DNA of 50,212 nt, taken from assembly GCA_902609995.1 (NCBI GenBank), contig CACLUD010000003.1:1-50212 (forward strand), in the 5' to 3' direction. The position numbers and the translations under genes were made by a program. The notes below the pieces were generated by a model, which did no database searches, was not told the origin of the DNA, and worked only from the letters and a program-made list of their open reading frames with translations. The DNA comes from an uncultured Prochlorococcus sp. Its GTDB lineage: Bacteria > Cyanobacteriota > Cyanobacteriia > PCC-6307 > Cyanobiaceae. Positions 17,932 to 27,015 of this stretch are shown one piece after another (the first letter of the stretch is position 1; each line of letters opens with the position of its first letter).

Positions 17932-18028
17932 ACAGATTATTTCCTCTTTACTATGCTTATATTCTTTTTAGTGATATTAAAAAGTAAATCAGCATAAAGA
18001 CTGATTTACTTTTTAAAAATTTCGTTAG

Positions 18029-18211
18029 ATGATAAGAATGTACTTTTTAGATTTTCAAATGAGATCAATTATGAATTGGCTTTCTAAAACGTTAGAAAGC
18101 ATGGCAAATGCTTTTATTCATCCTGTTAAAAATGATTTACCCCCATCTATTGGAGCTCACGCTTACAGTAGCATTCCTCTAAAAAGGAAAATGCGAAGAA
18201 GACTCAGCTAG
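18029..18211 (+). CDS. conserved hypothetical (true start may be the internal MNWLSK at 18071)
   Basis: ORF ending ..IHPVKNDLPPSIGAHAYSSIPLKRKMRRRLS. Confidence 0.5.
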   Translation: MIRMYFLDFQMRSIMNWLSKTLESMANAFIHPVKNDLPPSIGAHAYSSIPLKRKMRRRLS

Positions 18212-18214
18212 TAT

Positions 18215-19321
18215 TTAATTAATTGGAATTAGTTTTTCATTATTGCTGTCCCAAATAATATATCTAAAACAATTTGGGAAATCACTTAATTTGATAACTT
18301 TTGATTTTTGTAGTAAATGTTTATTTGCTTTATGACAAGATCTTAAATTGTAATTAGGAATTCTTTCTGATAGATGATGAATGCTATGGAACGAAATATC
18401 AGCTAAAAACCAATTTACCCAATTTGGGATATCTAAATTGCTACTGCCAGAAATAGCCCCTTCTACAATATCCCAATTTTTTGTATTACTTGCATATGCA
18501 TTTTCATAGTTATGTTGTATAAAAAAGATGCATATGAAAATTGCTGCTGAAAAAGTTAATATTAGTGAATAAAAAGTTAAGAAAAAAGCAGCTCCTAACC
18601 ATTTACACATAATTATCCATCCACTTATCACAATAATATTATTTGCTATTAGATCGAATAATTCATCAAAATTGTCTCCATAGTCAGAGAAAGGAGGCTT
18701 GATTCTCGATTGAATATTTAAAAGTTCTAAATAATTTCTTTTTTTTAATTTAATAAAAGTTTCTTGCATTAAAGATTTTATAAAATTAAGGATGATTAGA
18801 ATTAACCCTAATCTGGCTTTAATAACTAAATAAAAGAAACCACCAGGAAAAAGCATTAACCAATGTCTACTTACCTTATAAATAAGTTTTTCTCTTTTAT
18901 TAAGAGCCTCATAATCTTCTAGGCTTAAAACATCTACAGGACCTTTGTAAATTTCCCAATTCCCATTATTCCGATGATGGAATGCATGGTCATTAGCCCA
19001 AGGTTTATGAGGTATCCCATTTAATAAACCCAGAAAAAACCCACATAAGTTATTCAAAGAACGTTTTTCAAATAAGGAATTATGTCCACAATCATGCATT
19101 AATGAGAATGTTCTCGAAGATAGGAGGGTAAGAAGAAAAAATACTGGAATCAATAAAAACCCTTTTGTGATTTGTAAAAGAGGAGAATATACAATTTTAG
19201 AGACAATAAACCAAAGAGAAATTATTGGTATAAGAGTAGTTATTAACTGATAGCAAGCTTTGAAATTATTTCTTTTAAGAAATGGCTTTAATATAAAATC
19301 AGACCTCTTGATTTTATTCAT
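18215..19321 (-). CDS. fatty acid desaturase family membrane protein
   Basis: His boxes HDCGHNSLF, HAFHHRNNGNW, HSIHHLSERIPNYN. Confidence 0.85.
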   Translation of the reverse strand: MNKIKRSDFILKPFLKRNNFKACYQLITTLIPIISLWFIVSKIVYSPLLQITKGFLLIPVFFLLTLLSSRTFSLMHDCGHNSLFEKRSLNNLCGFFLGLLNGIPHKPWANDHAFHHRNNGNWEIYKGPVDVLSLEDYEALNKREKLIYKVSRHWLMLFPGGFFYLVIKARLGLILIILNFIKSLMQETFIKLKKRNYLELLNIQSRIKPPFSDYGDNFDELFDLIANNIIVISGWIIMCKWLGAAFFLTFYSLILTFSAAIFICIFFIQHNYENAYASNTKNWDIVEGAISGSSNLDIPNWVNWFLADISFHSIHHLSERIPNYNLRSCHKANKHLLQKSKVIKLSDFPNCFRYIIWDSNNEKLIPIN

Positions 19322-19447
19322 ATAAACTTTTCTTTAATTCTATTTAATCAGGATAGCTTAGTTTTTATTTATCGTGGCAAAGTTTTCAATTTGCCGATAT
19401 ATGAAAACTATAGTCAATACTTCGTTATTGATTTATTTGATTGGAAT

Positions 19448-20443
19448 TTATTTTAAAGAATTACCCATATCTATTAAAGTTTTTTCTAATGAAATAGGTT
19501 CCCAATTAAATATAGAAATAGTTTCCGTAATATCTGCTCCATAAGATCCTCTATTAATCATGGCAGCCATACTTTTCATCTCTTTATTAAATGGTGCCAG
19601 AGAATTTATCATTTTTGTAGGGATAAGGTTTTGAGGTGCTTTCTTGTAGCCATTTTTTCTTAAAATATTAGAAATTTCCATAATATTGATCCCTTGAGGA
19701 GAAGTTGCAATTATTCTTTTATTATCACTTTGGTTTTTTCTAAGAGATTCGACATGTAAGTTGGCGACATCTCTTACATCTACGACAGTAAAATATGCAT
19801 CTGGTAGTGCTGGAAATTTACCATTAATCATTTTCGAAAGAAGTTCTACCGAAGCACCATCAACATCATCACTTAGCAGTGGACCAAAAACCATCCCAGG
19901 ATGAATAGTTGTCATTGAAAAAGAGTGTTCTTTGTCATTATGAATAAAATCCCATGCAGCTTTTTCTGCAATTGTTTTACTTTTTACATACGCACCAACG
20001 TTTTTTGTTGTATCTGTCCAGTCTTGAGGCGAGCATAACTGCTTGTTATGCCCATATGCAATTGCAGCCATAGAAGAAGTTAGGACAACTTTCTTGACTT
20101 TAGAGGAATTTTTTGAGGCATTCAATGCTCTTAAAGTTCCCTCTACTGCAGGATTGATAAGAATTGATTCCTTTTTTGGCTCTTCGATAGTGAAAGGAGA
20201 TGCAACATGAAGAAGATAATCACAATCAAAGGCTGCCTCATCCCATCCCTCATCATCTAAAAGGTCAAGTTTACAAAATTCCAGCTTATGATTTTCTGAA
20301 TCTTTATCAAGCGATTTTCTTACTTCATCTTCTCTATTCATATTTCTTAGAGATCCTTTGACAAGATAACCTGCCTTTATTAGCTCATGTATGCAGTGAA
20401 TAGCAATAAACCCAGATGCACCAGTAACTAAAACTTTTTCCAA
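19448..20443 (-). CDS. NAD-dependent epimerase/dihydroflavonol-4-reductase-like protein
   Basis: 'VLVTGASGFIAIHCI', 'VVLTSSMAAIAYG', 'YVKSKTIAEKAAW'. Confidence 0.88.
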   Translation of the reverse strand: MEKVLVTGASGFIAIHCIHELIKAGYLVKGSLRNMNREDEVRKSLDKDSENHKLEFCKLDLLDDEGWDEAAFDCDYLLHVASPFTIEEPKKESILINPAVEGTLRALNASKNSSKVKKVVLTSSMAAIAYGHNKQLCSPQDWTDTTKNVGAYVKSKTIAEKAAWDFIHNDKEHSFSMTTIHPGMVFGPLLSDDVDGASVELLSKMINGKFPALPDAYFTVVDVRDVANLHVESLRKNQSDNKRIIATSPQGINIMEISNILRKNGYKKAPQNLIPTKMINSLAPFNKEMKSMAAMINRGSYGADITETISIFNWEPISLEKTLIDMGNSLK

Positions 20444-20590
20444 AATAATTTTGTTTTATTTCTACTTTTATTATGATCGATTAGTCTGCACAAAAATACA
20501 AAAGGATTTTTATTTATATAGTTTTAAGAACTTTATTTTCAACATAAGTATTTAAGAATTTAAAAACTTAAGAGTTGCTTGAATATTATT

Positions 20591-20869
20591 TTAACTGCCA
20601 TGATACCTACTATTTCTTCTTGAGCGATCTTTTTGCTCCGCCTTGTTTACTCTAATTTCTCTACCCAACCACTCGACATCTTATAAATCATCAATCGCAG
20701 TTTTATCAGAGGTTTCACTAGTCATTTCAACAAAGCCAAAACCTCTTTTTCTTCCTGAATACCTCTCCAAAGTAATTGTACATTTTGTCAATTCACCTTA
20801 AGTTTTTAAAAGTTCTTTAAGGTCCTCCACTTCAGTTTCCCAGGATAAATTTTCAATAAAAATAGTCAT
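20591..20869 (-). pseudogene. RRM-type RNA-binding protein (Rbp-like) with two nonsense codons
   Basis: MTIFIENLSWETEVEDLKELLKT*GELTKCTITLERYSGRKRGFGFVEMTSETSDKTAIDDL*DVEWLGREIRVNKAEQKDRSRRNSRYHGS*; RNP1 KRGFGFVEM intact. Confidence 0.8.
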
Positions 20870-21015
20870 AGTTTAAAAAATATTAAAAGATGCGATATCC
20901 AACCATATTAACTAAACATGAAATTTTAAAGGCTTTCTATGTAGACTATTATATATTAATTATGTTTGATTTTAAGAGTTGGATTCTATTCTAATTAAAC
21001 AGTTTATTTTAAAAA

Positions 21016-21171
21016 CTAGAGAATAAATTCTTTAGACATGGTTCTTAATTGATCTAAATTTAGTTTATTTAGATAATTTATTATTTCAATAGAACTTTCT
21101 CTCGATTTGAGATTTTGACTTTCGCAAATCAAACTGTTAGAGATTAAATCTATGAGATGTTGTTTGTCCAT
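21016..21171 (-). CDS. 51 aa hypothetical
   Basis: MDKQHLIDLISNSLICESQNLKSRESSIEIINYLNKLNLDQLRTMSKEFIL. Confidence 0.45.
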   Translation of the reverse strand: MDKQHLIDLISNSLICESQNLKSRESSIEIINYLNKLNLDQLRTMSKEFIL

Positions 21172-21310
21172 GACTTCTTATAAGCCATTTTTTTATATTA
21201 AAAACTAAAAATCTTGAATCCCAAACCTTTTTACTATGGTTGTTTTTACTGTTTCTCTAATTTCGAGACTATTTAGCTCTAAAAGTTGTTCCTTAATTTC
21301 CTTATTAATT

Positions 21311-21532
21311 TTATAAATTTTTTAAATCTTGTTCTATTTTTTGCAATCTTTCATTTAATTCTTGCTTTTCTTTTAATAAAGATTTTTTCTTTTTTTGGAG
21401 TTCTTTATTAAAAGGTGAATTAAAGTATTTTTGATAAGCTAGAAAAAATACTGCTAACGCTACAACAATACCAAGTGCTCCAATTATTAATAAAGGTGAT
21501 GATGGGAAATCGTAAAAAGGTACTGAAGGCAT
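21311..21532 (-). CDS. small membrane protein with C-terminal coiled coil
   Basis: One TM segment followed by KELQKKKKSLLKEKQELNERLQKIEQDLKNL. Confidence 0.65.
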   Translation of the reverse strand: MPSVPFYDFPSSPLLIIGALGIVVALAVFFLAYQKYFNSPFNKELQKKKKSLLKEKQELNERLQKIEQDLKNL

Positions 21533-21746
21533 TTGTTCTATAAACTTTTATCTTAGCTTTTTTTTGATTTAAATAATATAAGATAAATACCTAATATTTA
21601 ATTTGGCTAGTTTTTGCTATTAATAAAAAGTCTTTTCCTGTTTAATAACCAAATTTCCTAGAGTGGCTTACTCATAATTCTTCAAAATACAAATATGAGT
21701 AATTGTACAGGTGCCAAATAGATAATGACCAATAATCATTATTGTA

Positions 21747-22085
21747 GTGAATGTACTGTTAATGAAGAAAATCGTTAAAGAGGAGAATAAAAATACATCT
21801 GAATTATGGTTCAATTGGTTGACTAGAAAACTAAATTCTTATGAGGCTTTTAAAGACTTTGCCTCAGGTCAAAATCCTGAAGATGTAGCAGAGAATTTTG
21901 TTGCAATTAATATTATAAGGATATCCGATATATTTGATAAATTTGATGAAGAAGATAAAGATACACTTGATCAATTTCAAAAGTTATCTGAATGTGAATG
22001 GCATGTATTCAGAATTCTCAAGAAACAATTAGAGTTTAGAAATAAAGTAACTTTTGTAGATTTTAAAAAAAAAATAAGAAAATAA
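21747..22085 (+). CDS. hypothetical, paralogue of 33650..33916
   Basis: 'SELWFNWLTRK...P.DVAENFVAIN..ISDIFDKFDEEDKDTLDQFQKLSECEWHVFRILKKQL'. Confidence 0.65.
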   Translation: MNVLLMKKIVKEENKNTSELWFNWLTRKLNSYEAFKDFASGQNPEDVAENFVAINIIRISDIFDKFDEEDKDTLDQFQKLSECEWHVFRILKKQLEFRNKVTFVDFKKKIRK

Positions 22086-22102
22086 GAAAATAAGAAAATA
22101 AG
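22071..22102. repeat. 8-bp tandem repeat (AAAATAAG)x4 at the gene 3' end
   Basis: aaaataagaaaataagaaaataagaaaataag, covers the stop codon of 21747..22085. Confidence 0.85.
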
Positions 22103-22239
22103 TAGGTAAAAGAAAGCTTTTTTAAATACGCTTGATTTTTTTAGTACGGGTTAATGAACTTCATTGTTCGGTAAAACCATTAAAATTATGCTCAATGGAG
22201 ACCATCTTTTTATTAGGTTATAAACAATTAATAGACATT

Positions 22240-22371
22240 ATGAAAAACTTGATTAGCTCCTTATCTTTTCTTAATTTTAAAAAGAATTTGAATAAAACCT
22301 TTAAAGAAAATAGTTTGAGCAATAAGGAAAATTTAGTTCATTACAGGAGGGATTTAGACTCTCTAGGTTGA
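22240..22371 (+). CDS. 43 aa hypothetical
   Basis: Internal ATG of the track ORF: MKNLISSLSFLNFKKNLNKTFKENSLSNKENLVHYRRDLDSLG. Confidence 0.4.
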   Translation: MKNLISSLSFLNFKKNLNKTFKENSLSNKENLVHYRRDLDSLG

Positions 22372-22381
22372 TATTCAAAAT

Positions 22382-22717
22382 TTAAAAAATTTTTGCTTTC
22401 CCATTTCCAGATTTGCCAAAACCAAGCCAAATAAACCATACTATCCAGCCAAAAACTGGTATTAAATTTATAAATATCCACTCCCAGTTCTTACCAAAGT
22501 CTCTTAGTCTTCGAACATCAATAGCAATTTGAGGGACTATACAAACTAATCCGTAAATATTAAAACCAAATGTTCTTAGAAATATTGGAATACTTACAAT
22601 AGATATAATAATATTTACTAATTGAACTCGCCACCAATCAGATCTTGTTGTTTTGCTATTAAAGTTTGTAGCTTTAAGCCAAAATTCTTGATAGGCATTC
22701 AAGAAATTCTTATACAT
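22382..22717 (-). CDS. DUF805 family membrane protein
   Basis: 'KTTRSDWWRVQLVN...RRLRDFGKNWEWIFINLIPVFGWIVWFIWLGF'. Confidence 0.85.
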   Translation of the reverse strand: MYKNFLNAYQEFWLKATNFNSKTTRSDWWRVQLVNIIISIVSIPIFLRTFGFNIYGLVCIVPQIAIDVRRLRDFGKNWEWIFINLIPVFGWIVWFIWLGFGKSGNGKAKIF

Positions 22718-22804
22718 AAGCTCTAAATTTAATCATTTATTAAATAAACATTATTATTCAAAGAGTATTCGCTTAAGAGAATTAATTTATATATACCTTT
22801 ATTT

Positions 22805-22969
22805 TTAAATAGGATCGAATAAATTCACGTCGTTTTTAATTATTTTTTGATTTTGATTTTGATTTGGTAATGTACAAAAGCCTTCCTTACAAATAATATT
22901 TTCTTTTGCAATTTTCAATGATTGGGAAAAAGCATCATCTTTTGAATTATTTGAAGATTCAATTTGCAT
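22805..22969 (-). CDS. 54 aa hypothetical
   Basis: MQIESSNNSKDDAFSQSLKIAKENIICKEGFCTLPNQNQNQKIIKNDVNLFDPI. Confidence 0.45.
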   Translation of the reverse strand: MQIESSNNSKDDAFSQSLKIAKENIICKEGFCTLPNQNQNQKIIKNDVNLFDPI

Positions 22970-23050
22970 ATTTATAAAATTAAAAGAAACATTATTAAAT
23001 TAATAACTAAATTTAGTTGAATAGGCAACAAAATTAATAATAATTATCTT

Positions 23051-23149
23051 TTACTTCTTTTTTTGATTTGGAAGATCTCTCCAAAATAGAGCCATGACAT
23101 AAATAAATAAAGAAACAGAAAAAATATAAAGTAGAGAATTAAGATGCAT
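23051..23149 (-). CDS. 32 aa single-TM peptide
   Basis: MHLNSLLYIFSVSLFIYVMALFWRDLPNQKKK. Confidence 0.4.
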   Translation of the reverse strand: MHLNSLLYIFSVSLFIYVMALFWRDLPNQKKK

Positions 23150-23301
23150 CTTGAGTTTTTGTCAGAAATTTATCAAAATAAAAAATTAATCTAATTAGTT
23201 AGTAATTTCTATTCAACTAAAAATAAATTTTAAACATAATTATAGTTTTATTTCTTCTAATTTATAAAATTTACATTAGGAATAAAGGGAAACATAAATG
23301 C

Positions 23302-23421
23302 TTATTTATTATTGTTACCCATCTCTTTAAGAGCCTCTTTACCTTCTTTAAGAGTTTTAGTAACTAACCAGTAAAGAAACGCAAGAATCAAAGTGGAAAG
23401 TAGTATTAATGAATAAATCAA
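23302..23421 (-). CDS. 39 aa single-TM peptide (TTG start)
   Basis: LIYSLILLSTLILAFLYWLVTKTLKEGKEALKEMGNNNK. Confidence 0.4.
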   Translation of the reverse strand: MIYSLILLSTLILAFLYWLVTKTLKEGKEALKEMGNNNK

Positions 23422-23485
23422 TTTAAACTACATTAAATAATTTGATTTTTTCGAATTTTTGAAATTATAAATGTAAGAACTAAAA

Positions 23486-23671
23486 TTAATTCTTAGCACC
23501 TGAATATGCAGGGATCATCATTCCACCATCTTGATCATCATTATCATCGTCAAATCCTCCACCTAGAAACAACTCAACCAAAACTAATATAGCTATAGGA
23601 TAGAAACACCATAAGATCGCTGAAAACTGGCTTATTGAAGAAGTTGCTGAATAAATTTCTGTCATAAACAC
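23486..23671 (-). CDS. small membrane protein with acidic FDDDNDDQDGGMM tail
   Basis: 61 aa ORF; shares DDxDDQDGG motif with 24814..24948. Confidence 0.6.
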   Translation of the reverse strand: MFMTEIYSATSSISQFSAILWCFYPIAILVLVELFLGGGFDDDNDDQDGGMMIPAYSGAKN

Positions 23672-23957
23672 ACCTTAAACAAAAAAAAAGTTAATTGTGG
23701 ATATTTTGATCTGTTTTATCTTCTTGAAATTGTATGAAATAAAAAATGAATACCAGTTATAAAAAGGGTTTAAAGAATAATTCCTTAGGAAATTATCTCC
23801 TTATTTGATTTCTAAATATAAGTTTTTTACTTAAATATTTTCTAATAATTAATTAATATTGACGTCTTGAGATATATTAATGTGTCAAATGTTACTTAAC
23901 AATAATTGTGAAATTTGGATTCAAAAACTATTATTTATCTTGATTTTATAGTTTTTT

Positions 23958-24086
23958 ATGTTCTCTTTCACTTTTGACCCTTTAGCTGCAATTTTTGGCA
24001 TTGCAGGATTAGTAGGTTTTGTTTTCTTTGTATCAGCGGCTAAAGGAACTTCAAGTATTAATACAAGCGCTAAAAAAGATGTTTAA
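23958..24086 (+). CDS. 42 aa small membrane protein
   Basis: MFSFTFDPLAAIFGIAGLVGFVFFVSAAKGTSSINTSAKKDV. Confidence 0.5.
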   Translation: MFSFTFDPLAAIFGIAGLVGFVFFVSAAKGTSSINTSAKKDV

Positions 24087-24156
24087 GTTTCAAAATTGAG
24101 AATAATATTAAATGTTATTTTAATTATCAATATCTTTTAGAAGGATTTATCAATCA

Positions 24157-24348
24157 TTAATTATCCCATTGTTTAGAAATAAATATTAGAAAACTCTCAA
24201 TATCTTCTTCTGGGCAATTAGTTTGATTTTGTAAATTAATACATGTTTGTTTTATAGTTTCGAAGGCTTCTTTGACAGTTTCGTTTTTTTTGATAACTTC
24301 GAAATATTCATTGTCAGTGAAAGTCATAAAAAATATATGTTTTAACAA
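24157..24348 (-). CDS. hypothetical protein
   Basis: 63 aa ORF. Confidence 0.45.
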   Translation of the reverse strand: MLKHIFFMTFTDNEYFEVIKKNETVKEAFETIKQTCINLQNQTNCPEEDIESFLIFISKQWDN

Positions 24349-24413
24349 TTAATTTACTAATTTATATTAGCCCATAGACGAAAATTGGTGAATTTATGGA
24401 ATATTTTTTAAAT

Positions 24414-24692
24414 CTATTCCCCTAATCTAAAGTGTTTTTTAAAACTTTTAAGTATTTGCCATTCGCAAGAAAGTCCCTCATGTAATTCAACTAAGTCTCC
24501 TGATTTAATTAAGTAACTTTCTCCAGCTTCAGTCATAATTTTTGCTTCACCTTCAATTATTAAACAAATTTCTTTCTCCATGTAGTTCCAGGAGAAATTA
24601 CATGGTTCGCACTCCCAAATAGGCCAATTCTTTATTCCGTACTGAATTATTACACTGGCGCTGCATGGAGATTTGATAAGAACTTTCACCAA
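24414..24692 (-). CDS. cupin domain protein (DUF861-like)
   Basis: 'WPIWECEPCNFSWNYMEKEICLIIEGEAKIM...IKSGDLVELHEGLSCEW'. Confidence 0.8.
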   Translation of the reverse strand: MVKVLIKSPCSASVIIQYGIKNWPIWECEPCNFSWNYMEKEICLIIEGEAKIMTEAGESYLIKSGDLVELHEGLSCEWQILKSFKKHFRLGE

Positions 24693-24813
24693 AAAAATAC
24701 CTCGATAGATTCATTATAATTAAATTGTCAATTTAAATTATATTTGAACAATATTAATTAATTTACAAATTTTTATTTATTTTTCTATTAATATCTAAGA
24801 AATACTTTTATTA

Positions 24814-24948
24814 ATGGACGAGCTTTCAGCACTTTCTATATCAATATCAATAGCATCTCTAGGAATATATTGTTTATTTTTCGCATCAAGTGATGATGAT
24901 GATCAAGATGGAGGTCATTTAGTAAAGACAGCTCAAAAAATAAATTAG
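24814..24948 (+). CDS. 44 aa membrane peptide with acidic DDDDDQDGG tail
   Basis: MDELSALSISISIASLGIYCLFFASSDDDDDQDGGHLVKTAQKIN. Confidence 0.55.
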   Translation: MDELSALSISISIASLGIYCLFFASSDDDDQDGGHLVKTAQKIN

Positions 24949-25067
24949 TTTAGGTAAAGTAATGAACTTAACAAGGATTTATAGCCTATAAAGCCTGCAT
25001 ATAGACATGATAAGAAAATTAAATACACTTCAAAAATACCAAGTCTCTTTTTCTTTAGAATTCTCAT
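24945..25067 (-). CDS. 40 aa membrane peptide
   Basis: MRILKKKRLGIFEVYLIFLSCLYAGFIGYKSLLSSLLYLN; 4-nt convergent overlap. Confidence 0.35.
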   Translation of the reverse strand: MRILKKKRLGIFEVYLIFLSCLYAGFIGYKSLLSSLLYLN

Positions 25068-25143
25068 ATTGGAAACGTTACTGAAATAAGTTTATTGGTT
25101 GTTTTTTCTAATAACATGAGTATTTATTACATAGATATATCTT

Positions 25144-26019
25144 TCACAAAATTATTAAACATAAACCTAAAAATAATAATGTAGTAAAAAATATTATAAC
25201 TTTTGTTACCTGCCCTTCTTCTTTAGTTGCGAAAAAAAGAGAAATTAATGGGGAAGTACTAAGTAAAGTCCAACCCACGCCTAAAGGAAGAGTCTTGAAA
25301 ACAATTTGTTGAAACAATATGCCTAAATTTGTCCCTAAAAATATTGAGAGTAAAAATCTTTTTTGATCATTAAAATCTAATTTCTTTAAGAAAAAATTAA
25401 TTCTAAAATTTTTAATTGTTATTAAAAAAATTATCGCTCCGAGTAACCTGATCTCTGTTGTCTGGAAAGGAGATAGATTGCTTTCTAAAAATACTATTCG
25501 AGATAATAGCCCCCCTGATACAGCAAATATTACTGATAAAAAAGGAAATATGTAAATGCTCAGATTGTTTTTTTCAGTAATGGGGGTCAAATTACTAACA
25601 ACAAGATTAGTTCTTTGCCTAAGAAGAATGAAAAGTGAAATTGATATGATGATAATACCTACATAAGATCTAAATGCTAAGTTTTCATCAATAAAAATTA
25701 CACCGGACAATGCGGCTAATAGTGGAGATAATGTATCGATAGATAAAGTTCTTCTAGTACCAATTAGCTGTAATGACTTTATATAAAAAGTATCTCCTAA
25801 ACCTATTCCAATAACGCCACTTATCAAAAGAATAATTATAGATTTTAAATCATTTAAAACACTGATATTGATAAATGCAGGTAGAAAAATAATAAATGCG
25901 ATTATATTTTTTACTAAATTAATGTCTATAGATTTATATTTTACTGTTTGTGAACGCCATATGAAGCATGCATAAGTCCAAGATATTGCTGCTGCGAATG
26001 CAGAAAAAATTCCAATCAA
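25144..26019 (-). CDS. EamA/DMT family transporter
   Basis: about 10 TM segments; 'GVIGIGLGDTFYIKSLQLIGTRRTLSIDTLSPLLAALSGVIFIDENL'. Confidence 0.85.
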   Translation of the reverse strand: MIGIFSAFAAAISWTYACFIWRSQTVKYKSIDINLVKNIIAFIIFLPAFINISVLNDLKSIIILLISGVIGIGLGDTFYIKSLQLIGTRRTLSIDTLSPLLAALSGVIFIDENLAFRSYVGIIIISISLFILLRQRTNLVVSNLTPITEKNNLSIYIFPFLSVIFAVSGGLLSRIVFLESNLSPFQTTEIRLLGAIIFLITIKNFRINFFLKKLDFNDQKRFLLSIFLGTNLGILFQQIVFKTLPLGVGWTLLSTSPLISLFFATKEEGQVTKVIIFFTTLLFLGLCLIIL

Positions 26020-26041
26020 AACTAATAACTTTAAAAATTTT

Positions 26042-26140
26042 TTACTTTATAAATTGTGTTATTGCTAAAAAGAACACATATAGAAGAATAATAAAACCTG
26101 GGAGATACTGTATTAAAGACTTTAATTTGTTAGTTTCCAT
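26042..26140 (-). CDS. 32 aa single-TM peptide
   Basis: METNKLKSLIQYLPGFIILLYVFFLAITQFIK. Confidence 0.35.
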   Translation of the reverse strand: METNKLKSLIQYLPGFIILLYVFFLAITQFIK

Positions 26141-26403
26141 GATATTTAAATTTGATATTTATATTTAAATAATATAAAGTCTTCATACAGTCATTAGAAG
26201 CAGATAATTTAAGAAATTAACAAAAGGTTTGATACTAAAAATTTGTAAGGTGATTTATAAATTAAAAAATTCATAAGAAGTTCATCAAGAAATCTATATT
26301 TTTCATATTAATATTTGAAATCAGTAAGTATTATGTTGAATCAATCACTAAGCAATTACTTTAATTTAATAACTATTTACTATAAAAATAAATTATCAAT
26401 AAA

Positions 26404-26556
26404 ATGGAATTAATTAATAGGAATGATGTTTCACTGGGTCTTGCATCATTTGATACTTTAGGTTTTAAATCCGAAGAAGAACTTAATCTGGAAATTTCTA
26501 AGCTTATAAGGACTAGAAGCGAATTTAATACTAAAACCAAAGTAATTTTTAATTAA
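26404..26556 (+). CDS. 50 aa hypothetical
   Basis: MELINRNDVSLGLASFDTLGFKSEEELNLEISKLIRTRSEFNTKTKVIFN. Confidence 0.45.
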   Translation: MELINRNDVSLGLASFDTLGFKSEEELNLEISKLIRTRSEFNTKTKVIFN

Positions 26557-26587
26557 TACCCTCTAAAAGCTTGATACAAAAAATTTC

Positions 26588-26824
26588 TTAAAAATTAGTT
26601 TTTTTATTTGGATATAAACTTTCTAACTTTCTTCTCCTTTCGCTCTTTGCGTTAATTCTCTCTTCTTTCTCTTTTTTCTTTATCTCATCGTTTATTTTGT
26701 TTTGTCTATAACCGATCCAAAGAAGTACCCAAATAACTGAAGTTAATAACAAAAGAGCCGTATACTGACCCGTCATTGGAAAGCTAGCTTCAGAATATTT
26801 GACGTAGGAAAATAAATTAACCAT
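26588..26824 (-). CDS. small membrane protein
   Basis: 78 aa ORF, one TM and charged coiled tail. Confidence 0.55.
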   Translation of the reverse strand: MVNLFSYVKYSEASFPMTGQYTALLLLTSVIWVLLWIGYRQNKINDEIKKKEKEERINAKSERRRKLESLYPNKKTNF

Positions 26825-27015
26825 CTAACTAAAATAATATATAAAAGATATTTGCGTGTTTACATAAAACATAAAATTTAAAATGTCTTTAATTTATTAT
26901 TCTCCATATTTCAAGATAATTTAGTCTAAGAGTTGAATTTTTTATTTAAAAACGTTTTTTTTTATAAAATTGAATTGCTATTATCGGATTAAGGAAATAT
27001 TGAGAGCCTGCATTT

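Noticed and set aside
22851-22876. TTTTGA-type hexamer repeat
   Set aside because: Explained by the QNQNQNQ stretch of the 54 aa ORF at 22805-22969.
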